Source of the DNA: Rhodospirillales bacterium
GTDB lineage: Bacteria > Pseudomonadota > Alphaproteobacteria > Rhodospirillales > WMHbin7
Direction of reading: 5' to 3'
DNA length: 64,000 nt
NCBI GenBank assembly: GCA_016214125.1
Contig: JACRPC010000038.1
Span: 1 to 64,000, forward strand
Shown here: positions 50,296 through 61,788 of the stretch, piece after piece
How positions within the stretch are numbered: the stretch's first letter is position 1
How the letters are laid out: each line of letters begins with the position of its first letter
Program-made: the position numbers and the translations under genes
The notes under the pieces: generated by a model
Databases searched by the model: none
Seen by the model: only the letters and a program-made list of their open reading frames with translations
Told to the model about the DNA's origin: nothing

Positions 50296-52119
50296 CTAAG
50301 CCAGCATGCCGCGCCGCGAACCGGTCGGCGCCTCGCGCGGGACCTCGACGAACCGGGCCTGGGCGTGAAACTGGATGGTGCCGCCCAGGCCGCAAGCCTC
50401 GCAGATGTTGGAGACGAGAACGGTGAGGTCGCGCCGCATCGCGCCCGGCAGGGCGGCCTGCGAACGCAGAATGAAATCGAGGCGTTTGCTTTTCTTCTGC
50501 ATCAGCCCGTCGAGCTGCAGCGGTCCCAGGCGGCTCATGTCCAGTTCGACCACGAAACGGGTGCCGCCGCCCTTGCCGCCGGCTTCGCCGGAACCCTCCT
50601 CGTCGCCCTTGGGATCGAGGGGCGGTTTGCTGACATAAAGCTGTACCGCCTCGATCGTCGGGCCGTTCACCACCGGCAGAGTGACGATCGACCATTCGGC
50701 GCCGCCGGCCCGGCCGCGATCCTTGGCGGAAATGCGCTCGAAATCCTTTTCCAACTGGCGGACGGTCTCGCGCCCCGAAGCGCGCTCAATGGCGCGCAGA
50801 TTGCCCTCGCCCAGCCAGGCCTTGAGGTCGCCCTGGCGGAACGCCGCCACATAAAGCGACATCGCCGCCGCCAGGCGCGGCCCGACTTGCGGTAGGGCAT
50901 AGAGCAGGCGTTGCGCCGACACCGGATCGTCGGCCCGCACCTCGGCCAGGGCCTGATCGAGCGTCGGCCAAGCCGAGGGCGGCAGCGCCGTGGCACCCTT
51001 GGCGGCCGCGCCCGCCTGAACCGGCGGCGTCTGCCCCACCACCTCCAAGGTTACCGCCGAGCCCGGCGGCAGCGCGGCCGGCGTCGTCGCCACCGCCACC
51101 AGCCCGACCGGCGTCTGCAGGATCGGCTGGCCGTTGGCGGTGTTGGGCGCCACCGTGCCCGACAACAGGACCGGAGCTTCGGGCGTGGCGGAAAGAATGG
51201 CACCCTGACCGGATTCGATGAGCGCGGTGGGAATCATCACCTGGGTGACGCGGGCGTAGGAGACCAAGGGCGGCGCGGCTTGCGGTGGCACCGGCGCCGG
51301 TCGGGGCGGCTCGGGTTGCGCATGCGGCGGCGTGTACCCCGACATCGAATCGTGGGCGCCGGCCGAGGCCTCGCCGCCACCCGGCGCCGAGATGGCGCCC
51401 GGCGTTTGGGTGGGTGCAACGCCCAGCACCGGCCCGCCGGGCGGCGGCTGGACGATCGGCAGCGGCGGGGGTGGCGTGGTCTGGGTGGCGACGGCGGCCT
51501 GGATCGCCGGCTGGGTCCCCGGCTGCACGCTCAACAGCCGCACCGCCATCGTGGTGCCGGCCGGCATCGGCTCGGGCATCGGCGACCAATCGACCGCCGA
51601 TCCCGCCGCCTGGGCACGCAGGACGGTGGCGGTCAAGGTGGGCGCCGGACCGATACCGGTCCGAAGTGTTGCCGTCTCGGCCGCCGTTGGACCGCCGGCC
51701 GCCAGCGGCTGGACCGGCGTTTGGGCCCCGCTGGCGATCGGCGCCGTGGTGGGCGTACCGCCGATCAACGCGTCGCCGCCGGGCGTGGTGAGGACCGGCG
51801 GCGCGATCGGCTGACCATCCACCCCCAACAGGCGGAATTGGGCGGTGGTGTCGCCGAGATTGGTGAGTTGCAGGTCGAGCGTTGCCCCCACCGCCAAGGG
51901 AAAGCCGGTGCGCAACGGAAAGGTTTGCCCCTGATCGGTGCGCAACAGCACCCCGCCCGGTTCGCGCCCGACCACGGTGGCGCGCAGGGTTTCGCCGGTC
52001 GGCAGATTGAGGATTTCGTCGGGGAGCCGTTCGAGAAGGACCGTTGCCGCCGCCTGCACCTGCCGAATCTGCTGCAGCAGGGCCTGCTCGACCGCACTGA
52101 TCGGCTGGACCGGACTCAT
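50296..52119 (-). CDS. fliK: FliK-like flagellar hook-length control protein
   Basis: 607 residues: N-terminal domain (about 1-100), a long Pro/Ala/Gly/Thr-rich middle, and a C-terminal Flg_hook-type region (about 490-595: FVVELDMSRLGPLQLDGLMQ, DFILRSQAALPGAMRRDL). FliK proteins measure hook length and switch export specificity. Position between the motility genes and flhG, with ATGA overlap to flhG, supports the call. The N-terminal part is not typical of enterobacterial FliK, so a second FliK-domain protein is possible. Confidence 0.7.
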   Translation of the reverse strand: MSPVQPISAVEQALLQQIRQVQAAATVLLERLPDEILNLPTGETLRATVVGREPGGVLLRTDQGQTFPLRTGFPLAVGATLDLQLTNLGDTTAQFRLLGVDGQPIAPPVLTTPGGDALIGGTPTTAPIASGAQTPVQPLAAGGPTAAETATLRTGIGPAPTLTATVLRAQAAGSAVDWSPMPEPMPAGTTMAVRLLSVQPGTQPAIQAAVATQTTPPPPLPIVQPPPGGPVLGVAPTQTPGAISAPGGGEASAGAHDSMSGYTPPHAQPEPPRPAPVPPQAAPPLVSYARVTQVMIPTALIESGQGAILSATPEAPVLLSGTVAPNTANGQPILQTPVGLVAVATTPAALPPGSAVTLEVVGQTPPVQAGAAAKGATALPPSAWPTLDQALAEVRADDPVSAQRLLYALPQVGPRLAAAMSLYVAAFRQGDLKAWLGEGNLRAIERASGRETVRQLEKDFERISAKDRGRAGGAEWSIVTLPVVNGPTIEAVQLYVSKPPLDPKGDEEGSGEAGGKGGGTRFVVELDMSRLGPLQLDGLMQKKSKRLDFILRSQAALPGAMRRDLTVLVSNICEACGLGGTIQFHAQARFVEVPREAPTGSRRGMLA

Positions 52120-52913
52120 GCCTGGGCCATCAGCGCCTCGGCGATCGCCTCGACATCCTGGGCGGCCTCGCTGTTGGGCGAGCGGATGAGAAGCGGCGTC
52201 TGGCTGCGAATGGTTTCCCGCACTTTGGCGTCGCGGCGAATGACGCCGGCCAAGGGCGGGCTGATCTTCAAAAATCCCTCGCAGGCCTTCTTCAGGGTGG
52301 CGTAGGTGCGTTCGCCTTCGCGCACCGAATTGGCCATGTTGATCACCACCCGCAGATCGCTGCTGGGGCGCTCCATATGCACGACCTTGATGAAGGCGTA
52401 GGCGTCGGTGAGCGACGTCGGTTCGTCGGTGCAGACCACCAGACAGACGGCGGCGGTTTCGGCGAACAGGCGCACCGTGCGCTCGACCCCGGCGCCCAGA
52501 TCGAGCACCACCCGATCGTAGGCGCCGGCCAGCAGCACCAGATCGTCGGAGAGAAGCTGCAAGCGGCTGGCCGGAATGCTGGCCAGGCTGCCCGACCCGG
52601 AGCGGCCGGCGATGACATCGAACCCGCCTTCCGGATAGGCGGTGGCCGCCTGGTTCAAGGTCAGCCGGCCGGCGATGACGCTGCCCAGATCGTGCTTGGG
52701 CATCAGGCCAAGCTGAATGTCGACATTGGCCAGGCCGAGATCGCCGTCGAACAGCAGGGTCTTGGCGTTGCGCCGGGCCAACGCCTGGGCAAGGGTGATG
52801 GAAAGCCAAGTCTTGCCGACGCCTCCCTTGCCCGAGGCGACGGCGATCAGGTTGCGCCCCTTGGCGCGCAGCGCCGGGCGGGAAGCAAGCGTGGGGGCGC
52901 TGGGAGTGCTCAT
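52116..52913 (-). CDS. flhG: MinD/ParA-type flagellar number regulator FlhG
   Basis: 265 residues. Deviant Walker A SGKGGVGKTWLS, LLFDGDLGLANVDIQLGL and LGAGVERTVRLFAETA. FlhG (FleN/YlxH) limits flagellar number and works with FlhF, encoded directly upstream with a 4-base overlap. Confidence 0.93.
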   Translation of the reverse strand: MSTPSAPTLASRPALRAKGRNLIAVASGKGGVGKTWLSITLAQALARRNAKTLLFDGDLGLANVDIQLGLMPKHDLGSVIAGRLTLNQAATAYPEGGFDVIAGRSGSGSLASIPASRLQLLSDDLVLLAGAYDRVVLDLGAGVERTVRLFAETAAVCLVVCTDEPTSLTDAYAFIKVVHMERPSSDLRVVINMANSVREGERTYATLKKACEGFLKISPPLAGVIRRDAKVRETIRSQTPLLIRSPNSEAAQDVEAIAEALMAQA

Positions 52914-53896
52914 GACACGGCCTCGGATACATGCGGAACGGGGGCCCGGGCCGCCTCCTCCTCGGGGAGAAGCAGGCGCGCCAGGGTGACGGGATTGATG
53001 GACGCAAGGCCGCCCGCCACATGCGGGCTGGTGGTCACCTCGCAGAACATCGCCTGCGCGGCGTCGATGGCGGCGAGAATGGCGCCCAGCCGACGGGTGG
53101 CGTCGAGCCGGGTGGCGAGAATTCGGGTGGCGCCCAGCTCAGCGTAGGCTTCGCCCATTTCGGCCGCCTCGGTGGTGTCGCCGCCGGCCGCCAGGACGAG
53201 GATCGGCTCGACCTCGGCCCGGGCAAGGTCGCCCAGATAATTGAGATCGCGCTCGCTGAAGGGATTGAGGCCCGGGGTGTCGACGAACACCAGATCGTGG
53301 CTGGCCTTGAGGTCGTCGAGCGTGCGCTTCAGGGCTTCCGGACTGCGCACGATCTTGAGATCGATCTCGAGAATGCGGGTGAAGGCGGCCAATTGCTCGG
53401 CGCCGCCGGCGCGCACCGTGTCGGTGGTGACCACCGCCACCCGCCGGTGCTTGAGAACCGAGCGCGCCGCCAGCTTGGCCACCGTGATCGTCTTGCCGGA
53501 GCCGGGCGGACCTATGAACAGGAAGGGCCGGGGCGCGCTCTTGTCGGGCAAGGGGGCAAAGGCGAAGGTGGCGTCGAGCGCTGCCGCGCAGGCCATCACC
53601 GGTTCCTCGACGTCGATCAGGCGCACGGCGTTGACCAGGCGCTCGGTCAGGCGGCCGGGAACGCCGTGAAAGGCCAGGGCCTCGCGCACCGCCTCCGCCA
53701 CCAAGGGTCGGGTGCCGCCGGCGAACAGGCGGGTGATGGTGTCGTCGTTCTCGTTGGACTCCAGGGCGGCGGTCACCCGCACTTGGCCGTCGGGATCGCG
53801 GTGGGTGGAGACGATGATGGCGTCCTCGCCCAACTCCTGGCGAACCCGGTGCATGGCCTCGGTCATGCCGGGCGCGATGTAGGTCTTCAACCGCAT
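52910..53896 (-). CDS. flhF: SRP-type GTPase FlhF
   Basis: 328 residues. N-terminal B region (KTYIAPGMTEAMHRVRQELG), then NG domain with FIGPPGSGKTITVAKLAAR, TTDTVRAGGAEQL, VDTPGLNPF and ATRLDATRRLG. FlhF sets flagellar position with FlhG. It lies 19 bases after flhA. Confidence 0.94.
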   Translation of the reverse strand: MRLKTYIAPGMTEAMHRVRQELGEDAIIVSTHRDPDGQVRVTAALESNENDDTITRLFAGGTRPLVAEAVREALAFHGVPGRLTERLVNAVRLIDVEEPVMACAAALDATFAFAPLPDKSAPRPFLFIGPPGSGKTITVAKLAARSVLKHRRVAVVTTDTVRAGGAEQLAAFTRILEIDLKIVRSPEALKRTLDDLKASHDLVFVDTPGLNPFSERDLNYLGDLARAEVEPILVLAAGGDTTEAAEMGEAYAELGATRILATRLDATRRLGAILAAIDAAQAMFCEVTTSPHVAGGLASINPVTLARLLLPEEEAARAPVPHVSEAVS

Positions 53897-53915
53897 GGGC
53901 GAGACCCGGCCGTCA

Positions 53916-56081
53916 TCAGATTTGTCCCAGGGTCTTGATGCGGGCCTTGGGGTGGATCTCGCTTTGCGACATCACCACCGTCATCGGCCGGAAGCGTTCG
54001 ATGATCGAGCGCACATAGGGACGGATCATCGGGCTGGTGAGCAGCACCGGCGTTTCGCCCTGCATGGCGAAGCGCTCGAAGTTTTGGCGGACCCGGCCGA
54101 TGAATTCCTGCAGCTTCGAGGGCGCCATGGAAAGCTGGCGCTCGTCGCCCGAGCCGATCAGCGATTCGGCGAAGGCCTGTTCCCATTCCGGCGACAAGGT
54201 GACGAGCGGAATGAAGCCCTGCTCGCCGGTGTTGCCGTCGCTGATCTGGCGCGCCAGCCGGGTGCGGACATGCTCGGTGATGGTCATCACGTTGCGGGTG
54301 TGGCCGCAGGCCTCGGAGATGCCCTCGAGGATGGTGGGCAGATCGCGGACCGACACCCGTTCGGCCAGCAGATTCTGCAAGACGCGCTGAATGCCGCCGA
54401 CCGTGATCTGGGTGGGGATCATGTCGGCCACCAGCTTCTGGTGTTCCTTCTCGAGTTCGTCCATGAGCTTCTGCGTTTCGGCGTAGGAGAGAAGCTCGCT
54501 CATATTGTCCTTCACCACTTCGGTCAGGTGGGTGGTGATGATGGTGGGCGGATCGACCACCGTGTAGCCGCGGAACAGCGCCTCCTCGCGCGCCGCCAGA
54601 TCGATCCAAAGCGCCGGCAAGCCGAAGGTGGGCTCGTGGGTCTTTTCGCCGGGCAGCGTGATTTCCTCGCCGCGCGGGTCCATGACCAGCAGCATGTCGG
54701 GGCGCAGATCGCCGCGGCCGGCTTCGACTTCCTTGATGTAGATGACGTAGGCGTTGGCCGGCAACTGCATGTTGTCTTGGATGCGCACGCTGGGCATGAC
54801 GAAGCCGATGTCGGACGCCAGCGCGCGCCTGAGCGCCTTGATTTGCTCGGTCAGCCGCTGGCCCTTGGGGCTGTTGATCAGCGAAAGCAGGCCGTAACCC
54901 AGCTCGAGGCGGACGAGATCGATCTTGAGGGCGGTGGAAATCGGTTCTTCGGCAATCGGCATTTCCTCGGCCGCGCTCGGCGCCGCTTCGGCTTCGGCCC
55001 GCTCGCGCTTGCGGCGCTGCGCCTTGGTCACCGTCCAGGCCAGCCAGCCGGCTCCGCCCGCCATCAGGAAGAAGGGCAGCGCCGGAATGCCGGGCAAGAG
55101 ACCCATGGTGCCCATCAGGAACGCCGCCATGCCGAGTGCCTTGGGATAGCCGCCAAGCTGGCGGGCCAGAGCCTTGTCGGGCGATTCGGAAAGGCCGGCC
55201 TTGGTCACCAACATGCCGGCGCCAACCGAAACGATGAGCGCCGGAATTTGGGTGACCAGCCCGTCGCCGACCGTGAGCTTGGTGTAGGTGTCGGCCGCCT
55301 TCAGGAAGGGCATGCCCTGTTGAAGGGTGCCGATGATGATGCCGCCGATGACGTTGATGAAGACGATCATCAGGCCGGCCACCGCGTCGCCGCGCACGAA
55401 TTTCGAGGCGCCGTCCATGGCGCCGTAGAAGGCGCTTTCCTCTTCCAGCTCCTTGCGCCGGGCCCGGGCGGTCGGCTCGTCAACCAAGCCCGACGACAAA
55501 TCGGCGTCGATCGCCATCTGCTTGCCGGGCATGGCGTCCAAGGTGAAGCGCGCCGCCACCTCGGCGATGCGGGTGGAGCCCTTGGTGATGACGACGAAAT
55601 TGACGATGATCAGAATGGAAAAGACGATGATGCCGATGATGAAGCTGCCGCTCATCACGAAATTGGCAAAGGCCTCGATGACGTGGCCGGCGGCCGCCGT
55701 GCCTTCATGGCCCTTGGCGAGAATGAGTCGGGTCGAGGCGAGGTTTAGCGACAGGCGCAGCATGGTGGCAATCAGCAGCACGGTCGGGAAGGCGCTGAAT
55801 TCCAGCGGCTTCGAGATGAAGATCGCCACCATCAGCACCAGCACCGAATAGGTGATCGAGATCGCGAAGGAGATGTCGAGCAGCCAGGTCGGCATCGGCA
55901 GAATCAGCACCACCAAGATGATGGTGAATCCGAGCGCAAAGGCGATGTCGCCGCGCTTCAGAGCGGCGGTGAATTGGTTGAGCGAGGCCACCGTGGCCGG
56001 CGCCAGATTGAGGCCGAATCCGCCCGGAGCGGGGGCTTCTTCGCCTCCTTCCGTCGCGATGCGCGCCGGCGCCTCGGCCAT
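53916..56081 (-). CDS. flhA: Flagellar export gate protein FlhA
   Basis: 721 residues: about eight N-terminal membrane spans (roughly 43-340), with the FHIPEP-region sequence including VVITKGSTRIAEVAARFTLD and GDAVAGLMIVFINVIGG, then the cytoplasmic ring domain (about 390-715). It is the nonamer gate of the flagellar type III apparatus that docks FliI/FliJ cargo. About 20 residues longer than usual because of an N-terminal Ala/Pro/Glu leader. Confidence 0.97.
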   Translation of the reverse strand: MAEAPARIATEGGEEAPAPGGFGLNLAPATVASLNQFTAALKRGDIAFALGFTIILVVLILPMPTWLLDISFAISITYSVLVLMVAIFISKPLEFSAFPTVLLIATMLRLSLNLASTRLILAKGHEGTAAAGHVIEAFANFVMSGSFIIGIIVFSILIIVNFVVITKGSTRIAEVAARFTLDAMPGKQMAIDADLSSGLVDEPTARARRKELEEESAFYGAMDGASKFVRGDAVAGLMIVFINVIGGIIIGTLQQGMPFLKAADTYTKLTVGDGLVTQIPALIVSVGAGMLVTKAGLSESPDKALARQLGGYPKALGMAAFLMGTMGLLPGIPALPFFLMAGGAGWLAWTVTKAQRRKRERAEAEAAPSAAEEMPIAEEPISTALKIDLVRLELGYGLLSLINSPKGQRLTEQIKALRRALASDIGFVMPSVRIQDNMQLPANAYVIYIKEVEAGRGDLRPDMLLVMDPRGEEITLPGEKTHEPTFGLPALWIDLAAREEALFRGYTVVDPPTIITTHLTEVVKDNMSELLSYAETQKLMDELEKEHQKLVADMIPTQITVGGIQRVLQNLLAERVSVRDLPTILEGISEACGHTRNVMTITEHVRTRLARQISDGNTGEQGFIPLVTLSPEWEQAFAESLIGSGDERQLSMAPSKLQEFIGRVRQNFERFAMQGETPVLLTSPMIRPYVRSIIERFRPMTVVMSQSEIHPKARIKTLGQI

Positions 56082-56102
56082 GACGACTGTCCTTTCCGCG
56101 GC

Positions 56103-57455
<1,353 letters not shown>

Positions 57456-57466
57456 GACGAATACCC

Positions 57467-57802
57467 CTAGCTGCGATCGGCCTTGATGATTTCGGTCATG
57501 GTCACACCCAAGCGATCCTCGACCACCACGACCTCGCCGCGCGCCACCAGCCGGTTGTTGACGTAGATGTCGATGGCCTCGCCGACCTTGCGGTCGAGTT
57601 CGACCACCGCGCCGCGGCCCAGCTTGAGAAGCTGGTGGACCTGCATGGTCGCCTTGCCCAGCACCGCCGACACCTGGACCGGAATGTCGTAGACCGCCTC
57701 GAGGTCGCGCGACGATCGCGGAACGTCCGGGATATCGGCCTGCTCCTCGTCCTGGTCGGCCCGCAATTCGTTGAGTTCGAGATTCTGATCGCTGTCTGCC
57801 AT
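57467..57802 (-). CDS. fliN: Flagellar motor switch protein FliN
   Basis: 111 residues with an acidic N-terminal tail and the SpoA (C-ring) domain: YDIPVQVSAVLGKATM, LLKLGRGAVVELDRKVGEAI and VEDRLGVTMTEI. Part of the C-ring with FliG, encoded in the same operon. Confidence 0.95.
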   Translation of the reverse strand: MADSDQNLELNELRADQDEEQADIPDVPRSSRDLEAVYDIPVQVSAVLGKATMQVHQLLKLGRGAVVELDRKVGEAIDIYVNNRLVARGEVVVVEDRLGVTMTEIIKADRS

Positions 57803-57811
57803 GATGCCTCC

Positions 57812-58561
57812 TTAGGTCTCGGCCGTCGCATCGGCCTCGGCCATGTCCGTGAGTGCGGGAGCCACCGGGCTTTCCGCGTCGCTTGCCGCCGTTGACGCCG
57901 CCTCGCCCGCCACATAGCGGTCGACCAACGTCTCCATTTCCGCCATCAGCCGTGCCTGGTCGCGCTCAGCGCCGCCATCGGCCCATTCCACCTTGCAATC
58001 CGCGGGCGCCAGGCCGGGACCGGCCGTCACCACCACCTTGCCCTCGAAGCCGCTGGCGGCGATGATGGCGTCGATGCGCGCCCGGATCGGCTCAACCATC
58101 GGCTCGGGCACCTTGACGACCACCCGTGGCTCGTTGCCCAGCCGCGACAGACTTTCCAGGACCAGCGTCTCGATCTCGACCAGGGCGCCGCGCCGCGCCA
58201 GTTCCGGCATCAGCTTGTGCACCAGGGCCATCGCCACCTGAATGGCGCCCTGACCGCGCGCCTCGTTGGCCCGCGACTGCTCGGCCAGCAGCGCCCCCAC
58301 CGTCTGGGCGATGATGAACAGAGCCTGGGCCTCGGCGGCGTCGCGCGCTTCGGTGGCCTCGGTCAAGCCCGCCTCGCGGCCGGCGGCGAAGCTTTCCTCG
58401 CGCGCCTGGTTCAATTCCTCTTCCGAATAGGTGGGTGGCGGCGGCTCGGTCGCCATCGCCTCGGCGTCCTCGATCTCCGGCACCGAAACCTCGATTCGCG
58501 GCTGCTCGGCCGGCTGGTCGAAATCGGTGTCGAACAGGAATTTGACGCCTTTCTTTGCCAT
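57812..58561 (-). CDS. fliH: Flagellar export regulator FliH
   Basis: 249 residues: N-terminal basic start (AKKGVKFLFDTDFD), Glu/Ala-rich coiled-coil part with EEELNQAREESFAAGREAGL, and C-terminal FliH/HrpE-like domain (PADCKVEWADGGAERD is the conserved DCRVEW-type motif). It binds FliI and links it to the C-ring. Assignment supported by position between fliN and fliG. Confidence 0.88.
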   Translation of the reverse strand: MAKKGVKFLFDTDFDQPAEQPRIEVSVPEIEDAEAMATEPPPPTYSEEELNQAREESFAAGREAGLTEATEARDAAEAQALFIIAQTVGALLAEQSRANEARGQGAIQVAMALVHKLMPELARRGALVEIETLVLESLSRLGNEPRVVVKVPEPMVEPIRARIDAIIAASGFEGKVVVTAGPGLAPADCKVEWADGGAERDQARLMAEMETLVDRYVAGEAASTAASDAESPVAPALTDMAEADATAET

Positions 58562-58579
58562 GGTGGATTTTTCGGCCCG

Positions 58580-59599
58580 TCAGTAGACGAGCTCGTCCTC
58601 CTCGCTGCCTTCGGAAATGACGATCTGGCCGCTGGCTGCCAGGTCTTTCGCCACCATGACGATGGCGCTTTGCGCCTCGTCGACGTCCTTGATGCGCACC
58701 GGGCCCAACGCCTCCATGTCCTCGCGCAGCATCTTGCCCAGGCGCTCGGACATGTTCTTGAAGAAGAGGTCCTTGACGGCGTCCGAGGCGCCTTTGAGCG
58801 CCATCGCCAGTTTCTCCTTTTCGACGTTGCGCAGCAGCACCTGGATGCCGGCGGCGTCGACCCGCGTCAAATCCTCGAAGGTGAACATCAACTGCTTGAT
58901 GCGCTCGGCCGATTCCCGGTTGCGCTCTTCCAGGGCGGCCATGAAGCGGGCCTCGGTGTTGCGATCGAGGTTGTTGAAGATTTCCGCCATCTGCTCGTGC
59001 GAATCGCGCCTTGCGGTGCGGGCCAGATTGCTCATGAATTCGGTGCGCAGCGTGCGCTCGACGCCGTCCAGCACTTCCTTCTGCACCGCCTCCATGCGCA
59101 GCATGCGCATCACCACTTCCATGGCGAAGTTCTCGGGCAACAGCGCCAGCACCCGCGAGCCGTGATCGGCCTTGATCTTGGACAGCACCACCGCCACCGT
59201 TTGCGGATACTCGTTCTTGAGATAGTTGGCGAGAACCTGCTCGTTGACGTTGCCCAGCTTGTCCCACATGGTGCGGCCGGCCGGGCCGCGGATTTCGTCC
59301 ATGATGCCCTCGACCCGCTCCTTGGTCAGGGCCTTGGCGAGCAGGCGCTCGGTCGAATCGAAGGAGCCGACCAGCGAGCCGGTCGAGGAGAGCTGATCGG
59401 CGAACTCGATGAACAGGCGCTCGACCACGGTGGCGTTGATGGTGCCGAGATTGGCCATGATCTGCGAGATCTCCTTGATCTCGTCGTCGTCCATCATCGA
59501 GAACAGCTTGGCGGTGTGCGTCTCGCCAATCGCCAGCATCAGGATCGCCGCCTTCTGCTGGCCGGTGAGCGCCCGGTAGTCTTCCTTGACCCGTGCCAT
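58580..59599 (-). CDS. fliG: Flagellar motor switch protein FliG
   Basis: 339 residues with N, middle and C (torque) domains: [40 protein letters not shown], and [20 protein letters not shown] with charged torque residues. It couples stator movement to the rotor and binds FliF, encoded directly upstream. Confidence 0.96.
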   Translation of the reverse strand: MARVKEDYRALTGQQKAAILMLAIGETHTAKLFSMMDDDEIKEISQIMANLGTINATVVERLFIEFADQLSSTGSLVGSFDSTERLLAKALTKERVEGIMDEIRGPAGRTMWDKLGNVNEQVLANYLKNEYPQTVAVVLSKIKADHGSRVLALLPENFAMEVVMRMLRMEAVQKEVLDGVERTLRTEFMSNLARTARRDSHEQMAEIFNNLDRNTEARFMAALEERNRESAERIKQLMFTFEDLTRVDAAGIQVLLRNVEKEKLAMALKGASDAVKDLFFKNMSERLGKMLREDMEALGPVRIKDVDEAQSAIVMVAKDLAASGQIVISEGSEEDELVY

Positions 59600-59617
59600 C
59601 GTCGCGTTCCTCTAAGT

Positions 59618-61261
59618 CTAGGACTCTTGGTACATCCAATTGCGCAGGATGGAGAGCGCCTCTTCCGGATGCTTCTCGACGATCTCGCCGATCTTGCGGA
59701 TCGACGACATCTTGACGCGGCCTTCCACCTTGTCGATGTCGATCAGCTCGTCGAGCGACTCCATCTCTTCTTCGGTCGGCACGCCCGGCGCCGGCGCCGG
59801 GCCGGCCAGGGCCGGGGCGGCGCCCGGCTCGGCCAACAGGCGGCGTCCGGCCTCGCCGGCGGCGGCGGGCACCGATTCGAAGGCGCGCGTCACCAGCGGG
59901 CGGACCACCAACAGGATGACGAGAATGGCGACCACGCTCAAGACCAGAATCTCGGCGATCCGCATGAGATCGGCCTTTTCGAGACCCAGGAAATAGGTGA
60001 CCGGCTTGACCGGCGGCTCCTCGTCGGCGCCGGCGAAGCGCATGTTGACCACCTCGACCGCGTCGCCGCGCTTGCTATCATAGCCGATCGCCGAGCGCAC
60101 CAGGGTAGCGATCTGCTCCATCTCCTCTTGCTTGCGGCCCTCGTAGGTGCGGTTGGGGAATTCGCCCGAATAGACGCCATCGACCAGCACCGCCACCGAC
60201 AGGCGCTTGACCATACCGGTCTCGCGGGTCTGGCTGGTGATCTTTTTCGAGATCTCGAAATTGACCAACTCGTCGTTGCGCTTTTCCTTGTTGCTGGTGC
60301 GGGTGGCGCCGGCGGTGGTGGCGTTGGCGTCGGGCAGGTTCTGCCCCACCGACACCGGCAGGCTTTCGCTGTCCTGGCCCTGGATGTCCTCGCTGATGGT
60401 GCGGGTCGAGCGCACGACCTGGCTGTCGGGATCGTACTTCTCTTCGTTGACCACCACCCGGTCGAAATCGATGTCGGCGCGCACCTCGGCGCGGACCTTG
60501 CCGGCGCCGACCGTGCGTTCCAAGAGATCCTCGACCTGGCGGGCGACCCGCTGCTCGTAAGCCAGGCGCATCTCTTCGGTGTTGAGGTTCATCAGCTCGC
60601 GGCCGTCCTCGAAGCCGCGCGACAGCAGCGTGCCGCGATCGTCGACGATGGAAATCCGCTGCGGCTTGAGCTTGGGCACCGCGGCGGCCACCATATGCTG
60701 GATCGCCGACACCTGCTGCTTGTTCAGCCGCTGGCCACCGGTCATTTTCAAGACGATCGAGGCCGAGGGGTCCTGGACCTCACGGCTGAAGGTCTCGCGC
60801 CTGGGCATCACCAGATGGACGCGCGCCGACTTGACGTTGGCGATCGAGCGGATGGTGCGGCCCAGCTCGCCTTCCAGCGCCCGGACCAGATTGAGGTTCT
60901 GCATGAAGCTGGTCGAGCCCAGCGGGTCCGACTTGTCGAAAATCTCGTAGCCGACCGAGACGCCGTTCGAGGGCAGCGACTGCTCGGCCAATTGCACCCG
61001 CATCTTGCCCACCTGATCGGAGGGCACCAGGACCTGGGTGCCGTTGGCGCGCAGCTCGTAGGGAATCTTCAGGCTTTCCAGCTTCGAGATCACATGCGCC
61101 GAATCGGCGGAATCAAGCTCGCCGTACAACAGCTCCATCTGCGGCGTCGACATGCGCGCGGTGACGAAGATGATGAAGCCGATCATGCCCACCCCCACCG
61201 CCACCATGGCGGCCAGACGCAGCGGGCCCAGATTGCGTAAGGACTGAAGAAAGGCGTTCAC
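59618..61261 (-). CDS. fliF: Flagellar MS-ring protein FliF
   Basis: About 547 residues: TM1 (about 16-38), YscJ/FliF ring domains (MELLYGELDSADSAHVISKL, EGELGRTIRSIANVKSARVH, LVMPRR), TM2 near residue 440 (EILVLSVVAILVILLVVRPL) and the FliG-binding C-terminus (RKIGEIVEKHPEEALSILRN). A GTG start at 61261 is chosen because AAGGA lies 8-9 bases before it; an in-frame TTG two codons upstream is too close to that site. First gene of the fliF-fliG-fliH-fliN-flbD-flhA run. Confidence 0.95.
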   Translation of the reverse strand: MNAFLQSLRNLGPLRLAAMVAVGVGMIGFIIFVTARMSTPQMELLYGELDSADSAHVISKLESLKIPYELRANGTQVLVPSDQVGKMRVQLAEQSLPSNGVSVGYEIFDKSDPLGSTSFMQNLNLVRALEGELGRTIRSIANVKSARVHLVMPRRETFSREVQDPSASIVLKMTGGQRLNKQQVSAIQHMVAAAVPKLKPQRISIVDDRGTLLSRGFEDGRELMNLNTEEMRLAYEQRVARQVEDLLERTVGAGKVRAEVRADIDFDRVVVNEEKYDPDSQVVRSTRTISEDIQGQDSESLPVSVGQNLPDANATTAGATRTSNKEKRNDELVNFEISKKITSQTRETGMVKRLSVAVLVDGVYSGEFPNRTYEGRKQEEMEQIATLVRSAIGYDSKRGDAVEVVNMRFAGADEEPPVKPVTYFLGLEKADLMRIAEILVLSVVAILVILLVVRPLVTRAFESVPAAAGEAGRRLLAEPGAAPALAGPAPAPGVPTEEEMESLDELIDIDKVEGRVKMSSIRKIGEIVEKHPEEALSILRNWMYQES

Positions 61262-61430
61262 GGCCAATTTCCTTATGCTTGGAAACTCTTGGCGGCCCCG
61301 AGGACCGAGGCTGCTCCAGGATCAGTGTTGAATCCGGGGAGTGAAGAAGAGGTTAACATAGGCAAATTTTGCCGGGCAGAAGCTGCCGCCCCGCCTTGCC
61401 GGAAGGGCCGGCTCCGTCTAGGTTTTCGCC

Positions 61431-61784
61431 ATGAGTGTCCGCCATATCTATCATCTTTGCCGATCCGAGGATTGGCAGGCCGGCGCCGCCCAGGGGCGCT
61501 ATGGGGGCGGAGCGACCGACCAAGGCGATGGATTCATTCATTTTTCGACCGCCTCCCAAATCGCCGACAGCGCCGCCCGCCACCGTCCGGGCGAACGCGG
61601 GCTGCTGCTCTTGACGGTGCGAATCGAACGCCTGCCGGCCGACCTGCTGCGCTGGGAGATTGCCGGCGATGGCGGGCTCTATCCCCATCTTTACGGACCG
61701 TTGCCGATCGAATCGGTGGTCGAGGTCACGGCCTTGGCCCTGGGCGAAGACGGCTTGCACGAATTCCCGCCCATTGAGGATTAA
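61431..61784 (+). CDS. DUF952 family protein
   Basis: 117 residues: IYHLCRSEDWQAGAAQGRYG, DGFIHFSTASQIADSAARH and GLYPHLYGPLPIESVVEV are the DUF952 signature blocks. Small cytoplasmic protein, fold related to ADP-ribosyl-binding/RES-like domains, no known activity. It precedes pyrD by 4 bases and is probably co-transcribed with it, diverging from fliF. Confidence 0.88.
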   Translation: MSVRHIYHLCRSEDWQAGAAQGRYGGGATDQGDGFIHFSTASQIADSAARHRPGERGLLLLTVRIERLPADLLRWEIAGDGGLYPHLYGPLPIESVVEVTALALGEDGLHEFPPIED

Positions 61785-61788
61785 CGGA

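Noticed and set aside
61353-61362. TTAAC half-site upstream of fliF as a CtrA box
   Set aside because: Only one half matches; the second half at the 7-base spacing does not resemble TTAA. CtrA control of the fliF operon cannot be claimed from this.
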